DNA of 64,000 nt from an uncultured Paludibacter sp. (GTDB lineage: Bacteria; Bacteroidota; Bacteroidia; Bacteroidales; Paludibacteraceae), in NCBI GenBank assembly GCA_937927845.1, contig CALFXE010000261.1, positions 1 to 64,000 of the forward strand, in the 5' to 3' direction. A model generated the notes under the pieces. It saw nothing but the letters and a program-made list of their open reading frames with translations. It did no database searches and had not been told where the DNA came from. This document shows, piece by piece, positions 1 to 8,585 of the stretch. Position 1 is the first letter of the stretch; every line of letters begins with the position of its first letter. The position numbers and the translations under genes are program-made.

Positions 1-441
1 AGAGGAGTTCCCTCAGTCGCTGCGCTCCATCGGGATGACACGCTCAATTGCGGGCGGTGTAACCGGTCGTTTAGCATTGTAAAACGAATGACATTAGTGC
101 ACGACCGGCGCAAGACTTCCTGCACCGCCACTTCAAAAAGGATGATGTTACAGAAACACTTCGAGTGGCGGTATATATCGCTCACTAACGAGCGTGTCCT
201 TCCGAAAGAGCGACTTGGCGAAGCCAAGAGAGCGACTGAGGAAACCCCAAATCAGCCGTAGTTGGTTAATCTCCCGTATAGTTGCAGTCGGGTTCCTATT
301 TTTTACAGTGGTTAAGAGTTCCATTCTTAAAAAGTCAAGACGACTTCATTATATGAATTCAATTAGTAAATGCTACATGCATGTTGCTGCAATTAAATTA
401 TTTAAGTTTGTATCCGCTTATCATTACATTCTTCTATACTA
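1..441. repeat. gene-free REP-like hairpin region
   Basis: No convincing gene is seen here. The stretch is GC-richer than its surroundings and full of hairpins: CCGGTCGT (63-70) pairs with ACGACCGG (101-108), ACCGCCACT (124-132) pairs with AGTGGCGGT (164-172), and CTTGGC (214-219) pairs with GCCAAG (223-228). The reverse complement of bases 1-40 resembles bases 195-250 (both contain TGTC, then GAGCG, then AGCGACTGAGG), so the same repeat appears twice in opposite orientation. The motif AAGTCAAGACGACTTCA near 332 recurs almost unchanged near 28066. This looks like an interspersed intergenic repeat, not a coding region. Confidence 0.55.
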
Positions 442-756
442 ATGAGTAGACCTGAAATCATACAAGAACTTCGATTATTATTTCAGCAAATAGCCCCCAA
501 TGCTGAAGTAATCTTGTTTGGTAGCGAAGCCAGAGGAGACGCTCGAACAGACAGTGATATTGATTTACTCATCCTTCTTAATAAAAAGAAATTAACAAGA
601 GACGATGAGAAGGCTATCATGTATCCTTTATTTGAGTTTGAAGTTGAGAAAGGAGTAATAATAAGTCCAAAAGTATACTCTAAAAAGGAATGGTTTGAGA
701 AATACTCCTTTACTCCATTTTTTGAAAACATAACTAAGGAAGGTATAAGATTATGA
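442..756 (+). CDS. MNT-type nucleotidyltransferase (HEPN/MNT antitoxin-like)
   Basis: A 104-residue minimal nucleotidyltransferase. The motif GSEARGD (about residues 27-33) followed by SDIDLLI (about 38-44) is the nucleotidyltransferase active site, G-S-x(n)-D-x-D. The length fits the stand-alone MNT proteins that pair with HEPN ribonuclease toxins; in characterised pairs such as MntA/HepT the MNT protein AMPylates and silences the HEPN toxin. The stop codon overlaps the next ATG by four bases (ATGA at 753-756), the usual coupling in these pairs, but the downstream partner is cut off after 16 codons. It may therefore be an orphan antitoxin or a left-over. The family call is firm; the biological role is inferred. 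Confidence 0.85.
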   Translation: MSRPEIIQELRLLFQQIAPNAEVILFGSEARGDARTDSDIDLLILLNKKKLTRDDEKAIMYPLFEFEVEKGVIISPKVYSKKEWFEKYSFTPFFENITKEGIRL

Positions 757-803
757 ACGATAGCAACAGAAAACAAATTATTAATTGGTTAAGTTATCTC
801 TAA
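753..803 (+). pseudogene. truncated HEPN-like toxin remnant
   Basis: A 16-codon reading frame starts with an ATG that overlaps the MNT stop codon and ends at TAA (801-803). Its peptide, MNDSNRKQIINWLSYL, has the look of the first helix of a HEPN partner, and its position is exactly where that partner should start. The sequence after the stop is AT-rich and encodes nothing recognisable before the next gene at 955. I read it as the stump left by a deletion of the HEPN gene. So short a peptide cannot be assigned by sequence alone, so the call rests mainly on position. Confidence 0.4.
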
Positions 804-885
804 AGACCATCCTTCCACTATACAGACAATCCTTCCAAATAAAAATATTAAGCACATTCCCCTATTATTTTCAAATAAATAATGA

Positions 886-893
886 TAACTTTG
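886..893 (+). promoter_or_regulatory. -7 element of a Bacteroidota-type promoter
   Basis: TAACTTTG fits the TAnnTTTG -7 consensus, about 60 bases before the transporter start codon at 955. No good TTG -33 element is seen at the expected distance, so this is a partial match. Confidence 0.4.
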
Positions 894-954
894 CAAAACT
901 TTTAAAAAACAGATAAATTTATTATAACTTATTTTTACACAACTATTTATCAAA

Positions 955-2631
955 ATGGAATTTGACTGGTTAATTTCTTTGTTCACAGAAGATGGCATAG
1001 CTCACACTATTTTATTGTATGCATTTGTGATTGGAATTGGGGTGATGATTGGAAAAGTTAAGTTTTTTGGTATCTCATTGGGGGTGACCTTTGTTCTTTT
1101 TGTAGGTATAATTGTCGGACATTTTGGTTTTAGTGCAAACCATGAGTTAATGCACTTCCTTCGGGAATTTGGACTGATACTGTTTATATATTCCATTGGT
1201 TTACAGGTCGGACCCGGTTTCTTTTCTTCATTTAAAAAAGGAGGTATGCATCAGAATTTACTTGCTGCCACTATAGTTTTCCTTGGAGTTGGAGTAACGA
1301 TTGCTTTGTATTACATTTTTGCAGGAAGAATACCAATGTCGATGTTCGTTGGAATTTTATCAGGGGCGGTTACTAATACACCCGGACTTGGTGCTGCACA
1401 GGAAGCATTACGACAACTTCATGATGCAGGTCAGATTACTGAAATTCCTCAGATAGCTTTAGGGTATGCAGTGGCTTATCCATTAGGTGTAACAGGAATA
1501 ATTTTCTCATTAATCATCATTCGTACAATTTTTAAAATAAATTTCGATAAAGAGCATGAAAAGATAAAAGAAAGTATAGAAAATACTGAAGGAACAAGAT
1601 TAATGACTATAGAAATACATTCAAAAGCTATTCATGGAAAGAATTTAATACAAATACGTAAGTTGCTTGGACGTCAGTTTGTTATCTCTCGGCTTTATCA
1701 TGATGGAAATTATTCAATTCCAAAAGGAGATACGGTTTTACACAATAATGATATAGTGTTAGTTGTATCAGCAGATGAAGATGCCGAACCTGTAAAAGAA
1801 TTACTTGGAGATGTTGTTGAATTCGACTGGAAAGAATCGGAAGAGAAAATGATATCTCGAAGAATAGTTATTACTCGTGACAAAATTAACGGAAAGACAT
1901 TAGGATCGTTGAAGTTAAGAGCATTAAATGTCAATTGTACGCGGGTAATTCGTTCCGGATTCGATTTGTTTGCCAGTGAAGATTTAGTGCTGCAAGTGGG
2001 CGACAGAGTTGTAGTGGTTGGTTCACACGAATCTATAAAAAGAATTGAATCAGTACTCGGAAACACTTTAAAAAGATTGGATGAACCTCATTTGATAACA
2101 TTATTTACAGGTATTTTCCTGGGAATTATTTTCGGAAGTATACCATTTTATATACCCGGTATGCCGATGCCGGTTAAGTTAGGCTTGGCAGGCGGACCGC
2201 TTGTAATAGCAATACTTCTTGGAAGATTTGGATTTAAATTGAGATTGATTACATACACAACTCAGAGTGCTAACTTATTGCTGAGAGAAATAGGAATAAC
2301 TTTATTCTTGGCAAGTGTCGGCATAGCATCAGGCGATCAATTTGTCGAGACTGTAGTTCATGGCGATGGTTTGCTTTGGGTTGGATGCGGTGTATTAATC
2401 ACAATGATTCCATTGGTTGTAGCAGGTATAATCGGTAGAAAGATGATGAAGCTCAACTACTTTACTTTGATGGGGTTAATTGCGGGAAGCACTACCGATC
2501 CTCCTGCGCTTGCATATGCTAACGCTACTGCCGGCAATGATGCTCCTGCTGTTGCATACTCAACAGTGTATCCATTAACAATGTTTTTAAGAGTAATCAT
2601 GGCACAGATATTAATATTGATTTTTGTGTGA
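955..2631 (+). CDS. AspT/YidE/YbjL-family transporter with two RCK_C domains
   Basis: A 558-residue membrane protein with the duplicated layout of the AspT/YidE/YbjL (aspartate:alanine exchanger) family. About five membrane helices (residues 1-190) are followed by a cytoplasmic block with two TrkA-C/RCK_C-like regulatory domains (about 215-285 and 300-375), and then a second helical half (about 385-558). The motifs SGAVTNTPGLGAA in the first half and GSTTDPPALAYA in the second occupy equivalent positions and show the internal repeat. Family members exchange organic or amino acids across the inner membrane; the substrate cannot be told here. The CLC gene starts 16 bases downstream, so the two are probably co-transcribed. 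Confidence 0.88.
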   Translation: MEFDWLISLFTEDGIAHTILLYAFVIGIGVMIGKVKFFGISLGVTFVLFVGIIVGHFGFSANHELMHFLREFGLILFIYSIGLQVGPGFFSSFKKGGMHQNLLAATIVFLGVGVTIALYYIFAGRIPMSMFVGILSGAVTNTPGLGAAQEALRQLHDAGQITEIPQIALGYAVAYPLGVTGIIFSLIIIRTIFKINFDKEHEKIKESIENTEGTRLMTIEIHSKAIHGKNLIQIRKLLGRQFVISRLYHDGNYSIPKGDTVLHNNDIVLVVSADEDAEPVKELLGDVVEFDWKESEEKMISRRIVITRDKINGKTLGSLKLRALNVNCTRVIRSGFDLFASEDLVLQVGDRVVVVGSHESIKRIESVLGNTLKRLDEPHLITLFTGIFLGIIFGSIPFYIPGMPMPVKLGLAGGPLVIAILLGRFGFKLRLITYTTQSANLLLREIGITLFLASVGIASGDQFVETVVHGDGLLWVGCGVLITMIPLVVAGIIGRKMMKLNYFTLMGLIAGSTTDPPALAYANATAGNDAPAVAYSTVYPLTMFLRVIMAQILILIFV

Positions 2632-2647
2632 GATGGTGAATTAGAAA

Positions 2648-4426
2648 ATGAATAAAAAAGATTGGTACATAAAAATGTTGGCGTGGCGCGAAAGCCACAT
2701 TAAACAACGTCACTTTATTTTAATTCTCAGCTTTGCAGTTGGTATATTCGCCTCTATAGCAGCTAATCTCCTCAAATCGTCTATTCATTTAATTCAGCAA
2801 GTTCTTACGAATAATTTTAGTCATCTTGATGTTAATTATTGGTATTTAGTATTTCCTATTATTGGTATTTTATTAGCTTCACTTTTTGTCAGATACTTTG
2901 TTAAAGATGATATAAGTCACGGTGTTACACGAATTTTATATGCAATATCCCAAAGAAAAAGCATCTTAAAATTACATAATACATGGTCGTCTATTATAGG
3001 TAGCTCACTTACTATAGGGTTTGGCGGATCTGTTGGTGCTGAGGCTCCTATTGTATTGACAGGCTCAGCTATAGGTTCAAATCTTGGAAAGTTTTTCAAG
3101 ATGGACCAAAGAACCATGATGCTTTTAATAGGTTGTGGTGCAGCAGGTGCTATCGGTGGTATTTTTAAAGCTCCTATTGCAGGATTGATGTTTACGCTTG
3201 AGGTACTGATGTTGGACATGACGGTTGCCTCGGTTGTGCCAATTATTATTTCGTCGGTTACAGCAACGACATTTACTTATATCCTTTCCGGAAGTGATTT
3301 CATGTTCCGATTTGAAGCTGCACAGACTTTTGAAGTAGAGAGGATACCCCAATTTATTTTACTCGGAATAGTGTGCGGCTTGGTCTCTCTTTACTTTACA
3401 AGAGGAATGAATAAAATAGAAGGTCTTTTCAGAAAGATAAAAAAGCCGATATGGAAATTAGCAATTGGAGGTGCGATTTTAAGTGTGTTGATATTTATAT
3501 TTCCACCACTTTATGGCGAAGGATACGAGACTATTGAAGCATTAATCAATGGGGACTCTAAGGCTGTGTTCGACTGGAGTTTCTTTCAACCTTACAGCGA
3601 CAATCAATGGATTTTGGTCATATACCTATCACTTATAATAGTATTCAAGATATTTGCCTCAGCCGCAACTAATGGTGCAGGTGGAGTAGGAGGAATATTT
3701 GCACCAACATTGTTTCTTGGTAGTATAACAGGTTTTGTTTTTGCTACTGTATCAGTAATGATGGGCTTTAATACTTCATTAGAAAATTTTTCTCTTGCAG
3801 GTATGACAGGAATGATGTCGGGAGTGATGCATGCACCGTTAACCGGTATTTTCTTAATTGCCGAACTTACAGGCAGTTATAGTCTGTTTATAATGTTGAT
3901 GATAGTTTCAACCATGTCGTACCTTACTATCAAGATTTTTGAAAAGCACAGTTTGTATGCAATGCGTTTAGCACAAAAGGGCGAGCTGATAACACATAAT
4001 AAAGATAAAGCTGTATTGACATTAATGAAGACAGAAAATGTTATAGAGACAGATTTAAAGGTTTTAAGTCCGGATATGACTTTAGGCGAATTGATAAAAA
4101 TAATATCAAAATCGAAAAGAAATATTTTTCCTGTTGTAGATAGCGATACTGAGGTCCTATTAGGTATAGTTCTATTGGATGAGGTGCGAAATATCATGTT
4201 CAGACCGGAATTATACAATCGATTTACCGTAAAGCAACTGATGATATCTCCACCGGCTACAATCAATAATCAATTACCAATGGAAAAAGTAATGCAAATT
4301 TTTGAAGATACCGGAGCATGGAATCTGCCTGTAGTCGACCAGCATAAAAGATACATAGGCTTTGTGTCAAAATCAAAAATTTTTAATTCATATAGACATG
4401 TGCTCGTTCATTTCTCCGAAGAATAA
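2648..4426 (+). CDS. CLC-family chloride channel/transporter with C-terminal CBS pair
   Basis: A 592-residue CLC protein. The membrane part (residues 20-435) has the signature segments GSVGAEAPI (near 128), which carries the gating glutamate, and GGVGGIFAPTLFLG (near 345), the GxFxP anion-site loop. The usual GREGP is here GAEAP, keeping the Glu. A tandem CBS domain pair follows (about 460-585), which in this family binds nucleotides and modulates gating. It acts in the inner membrane as a chloride channel or proton/chloride antiporter; which of the two is not decided by sequence. It lies close behind the AspT-like gene and 25 bases before pnuC on the same strand. Confidence 0.92.
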   Translation: MNKKDWYIKMLAWRESHIKQRHFILILSFAVGIFASIAANLLKSSIHLIQQVLTNNFSHLDVNYWYLVFPIIGILLASLFVRYFVKDDISHGVTRILYAISQRKSILKLHNTWSSIIGSSLTIGFGGSVGAEAPIVLTGSAIGSNLGKFFKMDQRTMMLLIGCGAAGAIGGIFKAPIAGLMFTLEVLMLDMTVASVVPIIISSVTATTFTYILSGSDFMFRFEAAQTFEVERIPQFILLGIVCGLVSLYFTRGMNKIEGLFRKIKKPIWKLAIGGAILSVLIFIFPPLYGEGYETIEALINGDSKAVFDWSFFQPYSDNQWILVIYLSLIIVFKIFASAATNGAGGVGGIFAPTLFLGSITGFVFATVSVMMGFNTSLENFSLAGMTGMMSGVMHAPLTGIFLIAELTGSYSLFIMLMIVSTMSYLTIKIFEKHSLYAMRLAQKGELITHNKDKAVLTLMKTENVIETDLKVLSPDMTLGELIKIISKSKRNIFPVVDSDTEVLLGIVLLDEVRNIMFRPELYNRFTVKQLMISPPATINNQLPMEKVMQIFEDTGAWNLPVVDQHKRYIGFVSKSKIFNSYRHVLVHFSEE

Positions 4427-4451
4427 GCTCATGATTATTTATAAACTATAG

Positions 4452-5030
4452 ATGATTAATTATATATATTCACATTACATTGAAATTATCGGTTCAATTT
4501 TGAGCGTTATATATCTATATCTTTCTATCAAACAGAAGGTTAGTTTATGGATTTTCGGATTTATGTGTTCAGCGTTATATATAGTAGTCTTTTTTCAGAG
4601 TAAATTCTATGCAGATATGACACTTCAATTTTATTATCTTGGAGTGAGTATTTATGGGTGGTTTAGCTGGAAAGAAAAAGCAAAACAGACAGGAAAGGAA
4701 TTACCAATCAAAAAAACAAATCTGAGAAACGTATTAATACTCTTACCAATCACGATTGCAGTTTTGTTTCTATATTATTATATACTAAAAAACCACACAG
4801 ATTCGCCCTTGCCTTTTGCCGATTCATTTACTACTGCATTAAGTATAACAGCTACATGGATGCTGGCAAAGAAGATGATAGAGCATTGGATTTTATGGAT
4901 TATAGTAGATTCAGTTTCAGCAGGGTTATATTTTTATAAAGAGCTATACCCAACCACAATCCTTTTTGTAATATATACTATAATGGCTGTAATTGGATGG
5001 ATACAATGGCGAAAATATTTAAAACTTTAA
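4452..5030 (+). CDS. pnuC: nicotinamide riboside transporter PnuC
   Basis: A 192-residue, very hydrophobic protein with about seven membrane helices. The tryptophan-rich motifs typical of PnuC are present: YGWFSWKEK in the middle and EHWILWIIVD followed by IGWIQWRK near the end. PnuC carries nicotinamide riboside into the cell by facilitated diffusion; phosphorylation by NadR-type kinases traps it. No such kinase gene and no thiamine or NAD-linked riboswitch was noticed nearby. nadD (11.8 kb) and nadC (38.6 kb) are elsewhere in the window. A thiamine-carrying PnuT is an alternative within the family, but nothing nearby supports it. Confidence 0.88.
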   Translation: MINYIYSHYIEIIGSILSVIYLYLSIKQKVSLWIFGFMCSALYIVVFFQSKFYADMTLQFYYLGVSIYGWFSWKEKAKQTGKELPIKKTNLRNVLILLPITIAVLFLYYYILKNHTDSPLPFADSFTTALSITATWMLAKKMIEHWILWIIVDSVSAGLYFYKELYPTTILFVIYTIMAVIGWIQWRKYLKL

Positions 5031-5133
5031 AACCTTATTCCTATTTTATTGTTATATGCTAACAATGCAAGACAGTTGAGCTGCAATTTGACTGATAAAT
5101 TTAACATACATTGTCGAGACATAACAATAAAGC

Positions 5134-6222
5134 ATGATTTTTCAAGAATTCAATCCTATTGAGGATAAAATTTTCAGAATTATTGACAATGATGGGGAGG
5201 TAATCGATACAAAACATTTCCCTTCATTGGACGATGATATTATACTTCAAGCATACAAATCTATGTTGTTTGCGAGGACTGCCGACCAGATGGCGGTTTC
5301 GTATCAGCGACAAGGAAGGATGTACACCTACCCGCCAATTATAGGACAGGAAGCGATACAAGCAGCTTCAAGTTTTGTTGTGCGACCACAAGATTGGGTT
5401 GTGCCTGCCTTTAGAGAAATGGGATTAATGCTTGCTAAAGGTGTAAGTCTGAAAGAAATATTTCTTTATTATTTAGGTAATGAAGAAGGAAGTAATTTTC
5501 AAGATGCACATCATGTATTACCCTTTTGTGTGCCGATAGGTTCGCAATATCTACATGCTACAGGTATCGGCTATTCAGTTAAATATCAGCAAAAAGACGA
5601 AGTCGTTTTTCCTTTTATAGGAGATGGAGGAACATCAGAAGGAGATTTTAGTGAAGCATTAAATTTTGCAGCAGTTTGGCAGGTCCCTATCGTTTTTACT
5701 ATTCAGAATAACCAATATGCTATCTCTGTGCCTGTGAGTGAACAAACCCGTTCAATTAATCTCGCTGTAAAATCAGTAGCATTTGGAATGCCGGGCATTA
5801 AAGTAGACGGTAATGATTTCTTTGCCATGTATGTTGCCTACAAAGAAGCGATGGATTATGTAAGAGCCGGTAATGGTCCGGTATTAATAGAAGCTTATAC
5901 ATATAGAAAAGGAGCGCATACAACATCCGATGATCCTTCGAAATATCGGACTAAAGAAGAAGAACAATTGTGGGAGAAGGCAGATCCATTGTTAAGATTA
6001 AGGAAATACATTGATAAGAATGGAATTGTAATGTCTGATGAAGATGAGTTAATTCAGGAATATAAAAAGGAAGTCGACAAGCAATTTCTCGAAGCAGAGA
6101 ATTTCAGACCATATGAATTAGACGATGTGTTTAATTATATGTATGTTGAGATGCCTGAAACATTGATAAAACAAAAAACAGATTACGAACAATACATTAG
6201 CTGGAGGAAGAAAAGAAAATGA
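5134..6222 (+). CDS. 2-oxoacid dehydrogenase E1 component, alpha subunit
   Basis: A 362-residue thiamine-diphosphate enzyme subunit. The TPP-binding motif GDGGTSEGDFSEALNFA (about residues 164-180) and the phosphorylation-loop-like YRKGAHTTSDDPSKYR (about 258-273) are clear. It should decarboxylate pyruvate or a branched-chain 2-oxoacid and hand the acyl group to the lipoyl domain of E2. Length and layout match Bacillus-type PdhA and BkdA; I cannot separate pyruvate from branched-chain specificity. The stop overlaps the start of the beta subunit (ATGA, 6219-6222), indicating translational coupling. No E3 (lipoamide dehydrogenase) gene lies in the window. Confidence 0.93.
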   Translation: MIFQEFNPIEDKIFRIIDNDGEVIDTKHFPSLDDDIILQAYKSMLFARTADQMAVSYQRQGRMYTYPPIIGQEAIQAASSFVVRPQDWVVPAFREMGLMLAKGVSLKEIFLYYLGNEEGSNFQDAHHVLPFCVPIGSQYLHATGIGYSVKYQQKDEVVFPFIGDGGTSEGDFSEALNFAAVWQVPIVFTIQNNQYAISVPVSEQTRSINLAVKSVAFGMPGIKVDGNDFFAMYVAYKEAMDYVRAGNGPVLIEAYTYRKGAHTTSDDPSKYRTKEEEQLWEKADPLLRLRKYIDKNGIVMSDEDELIQEYKKEVDKQFLEAENFRPYELDDVFNYMYVEMPETLIKQKTDYEQYISWRKKRK

Positions 6223-7196
6223 GTGTGATGAATATGGTTCAAGCCATCAATAATGCCTTTGATATTAAGCTTTCTGACGACAACACAGTTGTTATGTTTG
6301 GAGAAGATGTTGGTGTTGAAGGAGGAGTATTCAGGGTAACAGAAGGCTTACAGAAGAAATACGGAGCTAACAGAGTGTTTGATACACCTTTAGCAGAATC
6401 AGCAATTGTGGGAACGGGCTTAGGAATGGCAATGTCAGGATTAAGACCAGTTGTAGAACTTCAGTTTGATGGGTTCACTTATCCTGCATTTAATCAGATT
6501 ATTTCGAATGTGTCAAGGATGCATAACAGAACGAGAGGTAGGTACAAAGCACCTATGGTGATAAGATTTCCTTATGGAGGCGGAATAAATGCTATCGAAC
6601 ATCATTCGGAAAGTCCGGAAGCACTTTATGCGCATATTCCTGGTATTAAGGTGGTTGTGCCATCTACACCATATGATGCAAAAGGATTGATGATTTCAGC
6701 CATTGAAACAGATGATCCGGTTATCTTTATGGAGCCTAAAAGGATTTATCGTGCTATAAAGCAAGAAGTTCCCGAAGAAAAATTTTCTATTCCGATTGGA
6801 AAAGCAAAAGTCTTATCTGAAGGTTCGGATGTTACTTTAATAGCTTTTGGAGCGATGATTAGAGAATGTCAGAAAGCAATTCAGATGGCAAAAGAAGAAA
6901 ATATTTCAGTAGAGTTGATAGATTTGCGCACTATCTATCCTATTGATAAAGAAACAATTGTAGAATCGATAAAGAAAACAGGTAGGGTTATAATTGTAGC
7001 CGAAGCGCCTGAGTCATTTAGTGTAGGAGCTGAACTGATGGCAATTGCCAATGAAGAAGCATTTTTGTACTTAGAAGCTCCACCAAAGAGAGTTATGGGC
7101 TTTGATACAATTGTACCATTAGCTAAAGGAGAGCCTTTTTATCTTATTACACCCGATCGTATTTTTTACGAAATAGAGCGTACAGTTAGGTATTGA
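6219..7196 (+). CDS. 2-oxoacid dehydrogenase E1 component, beta subunit
   Basis: A 325-residue partner of the E1 alpha subunit, with the transketolase pyrimidine-binding domain (FGEDVGVEGGVFRVT, about 28-42) and a C-terminal transketolase domain (about 195-320). The motif FDTPLAESAIVGTGLGMA is highly typical of PdhB/BkdB proteins. Start and alpha-subunit stop share four bases, and a strong purine-rich site (GGAGGAAG) lies within the end of the alpha gene, so this start is well supported. Together the subunits form the alpha2-beta2 E1. A 137-base repeat-rich spacer separates it from the E2 gene, which is unusual within such an operon. Confidence 0.94.
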   Translation: MSVMNMVQAINNAFDIKLSDDNTVVMFGEDVGVEGGVFRVTEGLQKKYGANRVFDTPLAESAIVGTGLGMAMSGLRPVVELQFDGFTYPAFNQIISNVSRMHNRTRGRYKAPMVIRFPYGGGINAIEHHSESPEALYAHIPGIKVVVPSTPYDAKGLMISAIETDDPVIFMEPKRIYRAIKQEVPEEKFSIPIGKAKVLSEGSDVTLIAFGAMIRECQKAIQMAKEENISVELIDLRTIYPIDKETIVESIKKTGRVIIVAEAPESFSVGAELMAIANEEAFLYLEAPPKRVMGFDTIVPLAKGEPFYLITPDRIFYEIERTVRY

Positions 7197-7199
7197 TCA

Positions 7200-7333
7200 T
7201 TATTTACAATTTATATATTTACAATTTGCACATTAGCACATTAGCACATTAGCATATTAACATATTAGCACATTTACATATTAGCACATTTACATATTAG
7301 CACATTATTCACATTAACACATTATTAGCATAT
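7200..7333. repeat. degenerate ATTAGCACAT-type repeats between E1 beta and E2 genes
   Basis: The spacer is made almost entirely of variants of one short unit: CACATTAGCACATTAGCACA, then TATTAACATATTAGCACATT, then TTACATATTAGCACATT, repeated to the E2 start codon. Units of about 9-12 bases differ mostly by G/A and C/T changes. The E2 gene's own ribosome binding region lies inside the array; no GGAGG-type site is visible. Confidence 0.75.
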
Positions 7334-8575
7334 ATGAAATACGTATTTAAATTTCCTGATATTGGCGAAGGACTTGACGAGGGCACCATACTCGAAATTT
7401 ACGTTAAAGTTGGACAACAGGTTAACGCCGGAGATTTGTTGGTAAACATGGAGACCGACAAGGTTGCGGCAGATATACCATCTCCTAAATCAGGTAAAAT
7501 ATTGAAAATTTATGGAAATGTCGGGGATGTAGTACGAGTTGGCAGTCCCCTTGTTGATATTGAATTATCCGATAAAGAATTTATGGAAAATCAAAATGAA
7601 GAAGAAACAGCAGGTGTAGTAGGCACTCTTGAAATTGCAGATGTTAATGCAGTTTTGCCGTCAAGTGATGAAAGCATCAGTGATTACGAAGAACCTAAAT
7701 TGAAAAAAGCATTTGCAACACCTCATATCAGAGCCTTTGCGAAAGAATTGGATATAGACATTAATCAGGTGACAGGCACAGGACCCGGAGGACGAGTAAC
7801 AAAAGAAGACATTGAGAATTATGTCGCAACAAAAAGTCCGGTCGAAAAGACAATATTTGCACAGGTTTATGAGCCGGAAGATGTTACATATGAACCGCTT
7901 ACTCAGATTAGGAAAACCATAGCACGTAATATGGTTCAATCAAAACATAATGCTGCCCACGTTACTGTATTCGAGGAAATTGAAGTCTCAGAATTGATAG
8001 CAATACGCGAACGCTACAAAGAATCATTTGCAGCAAGAGGAGTGAAGTTAACCTATCTGCCATTTATTGTAAAAGCAACAATTCAGGCATTGAAGAAACA
8101 CAGGATAATGAATTCGCAGATGGATATGGATAATAACCGAATGATATACAAAAACAGGTTTAATATCGGTATTGCTATGGATACATCAGAAGGATTGGTT
8201 GTGCCTGTAATAAAGGATGCGGATAGATTGACTATTTTTGAAATAAGTCAAAAGATTACAGAATTTGCAGTTAAAGCACAAGAAAGAAGATTGAATATTG
8301 ACGATATGAAAGACGGCACTTTTACCATAACTAATTTTGGTACATTCAGCGGCATATTCGGTACACCTGTAATTAACTATCCACAAGCAGGTATTTTAGG
8401 AGTTGGACGAATTGTAAAACAGCCGGTTGTAAAAGATGATGAAATTGTAATAGGCTATGTGTTAGGACTATCATTGTCGGTCGACCATCGCATAGTGGAT
8501 GGAGGAGATACCGCACGCTTCATGCGACAGGTAATGGATCATTTATCAGATCCGGTTTCGTTGTTAATGGAGTGA
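7334..8575 (+). CDS. 2-oxoacid dehydrogenase E2 (dihydrolipoamide acyltransferase)
   Basis: A 413-residue E2 core protein. Domains in order: one N-terminal lipoyl domain (residues 1-78, lysine in METDKVAADIP near 40-50), a flexible linker, the peripheral subunit-binding domain (ATPHIRAFAKELDID to GPGGRVTKEDIENY, about 127-165), and the catalytic acyltransferase domain with the active-site motif SVDHRIVDGGD (about 381-391). It takes the acyl group from E1 to CoA and scaffolds the complex. It follows the E1 genes in the same direction after the repeat-rich spacer. It ends 10 bases from the convergent gene at 8586. Confidence 0.94.
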   Translation: MKYVFKFPDIGEGLDEGTILEIYVKVGQQVNAGDLLVNMETDKVAADIPSPKSGKILKIYGNVGDVVRVGSPLVDIELSDKEFMENQNEEETAGVVGTLEIADVNAVLPSSDESISDYEEPKLKKAFATPHIRAFAKELDIDINQVTGTGPGGRVTKEDIENYVATKSPVEKTIFAQVYEPEDVTYEPLTQIRKTIARNMVQSKHNAAHVTVFEEIEVSELIAIRERYKESFAARGVKLTYLPFIVKATIQALKKHRIMNSQMDMDNNRMIYKNRFNIGIAMDTSEGLVVPVIKDADRLTIFEISQKITEFAVKAQERRLNIDDMKDGTFTITNFGTFSGIFGTPVINYPQAGILGVGRIVKQPVVKDDEIVIGYVLGLSLSVDHRIVDGGDTARFMRQVMDHLSDPVSLLME

Positions 8576-8585
8576 TATTCAACAG

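Noticed and set aside
194..442. 82-codon plus-strand frame at the window start
   Set aside because: It runs through REP-like hairpins, has no recognisable domain, and ends in AT-rich spacer; it overlaps the start of the real MNT gene.
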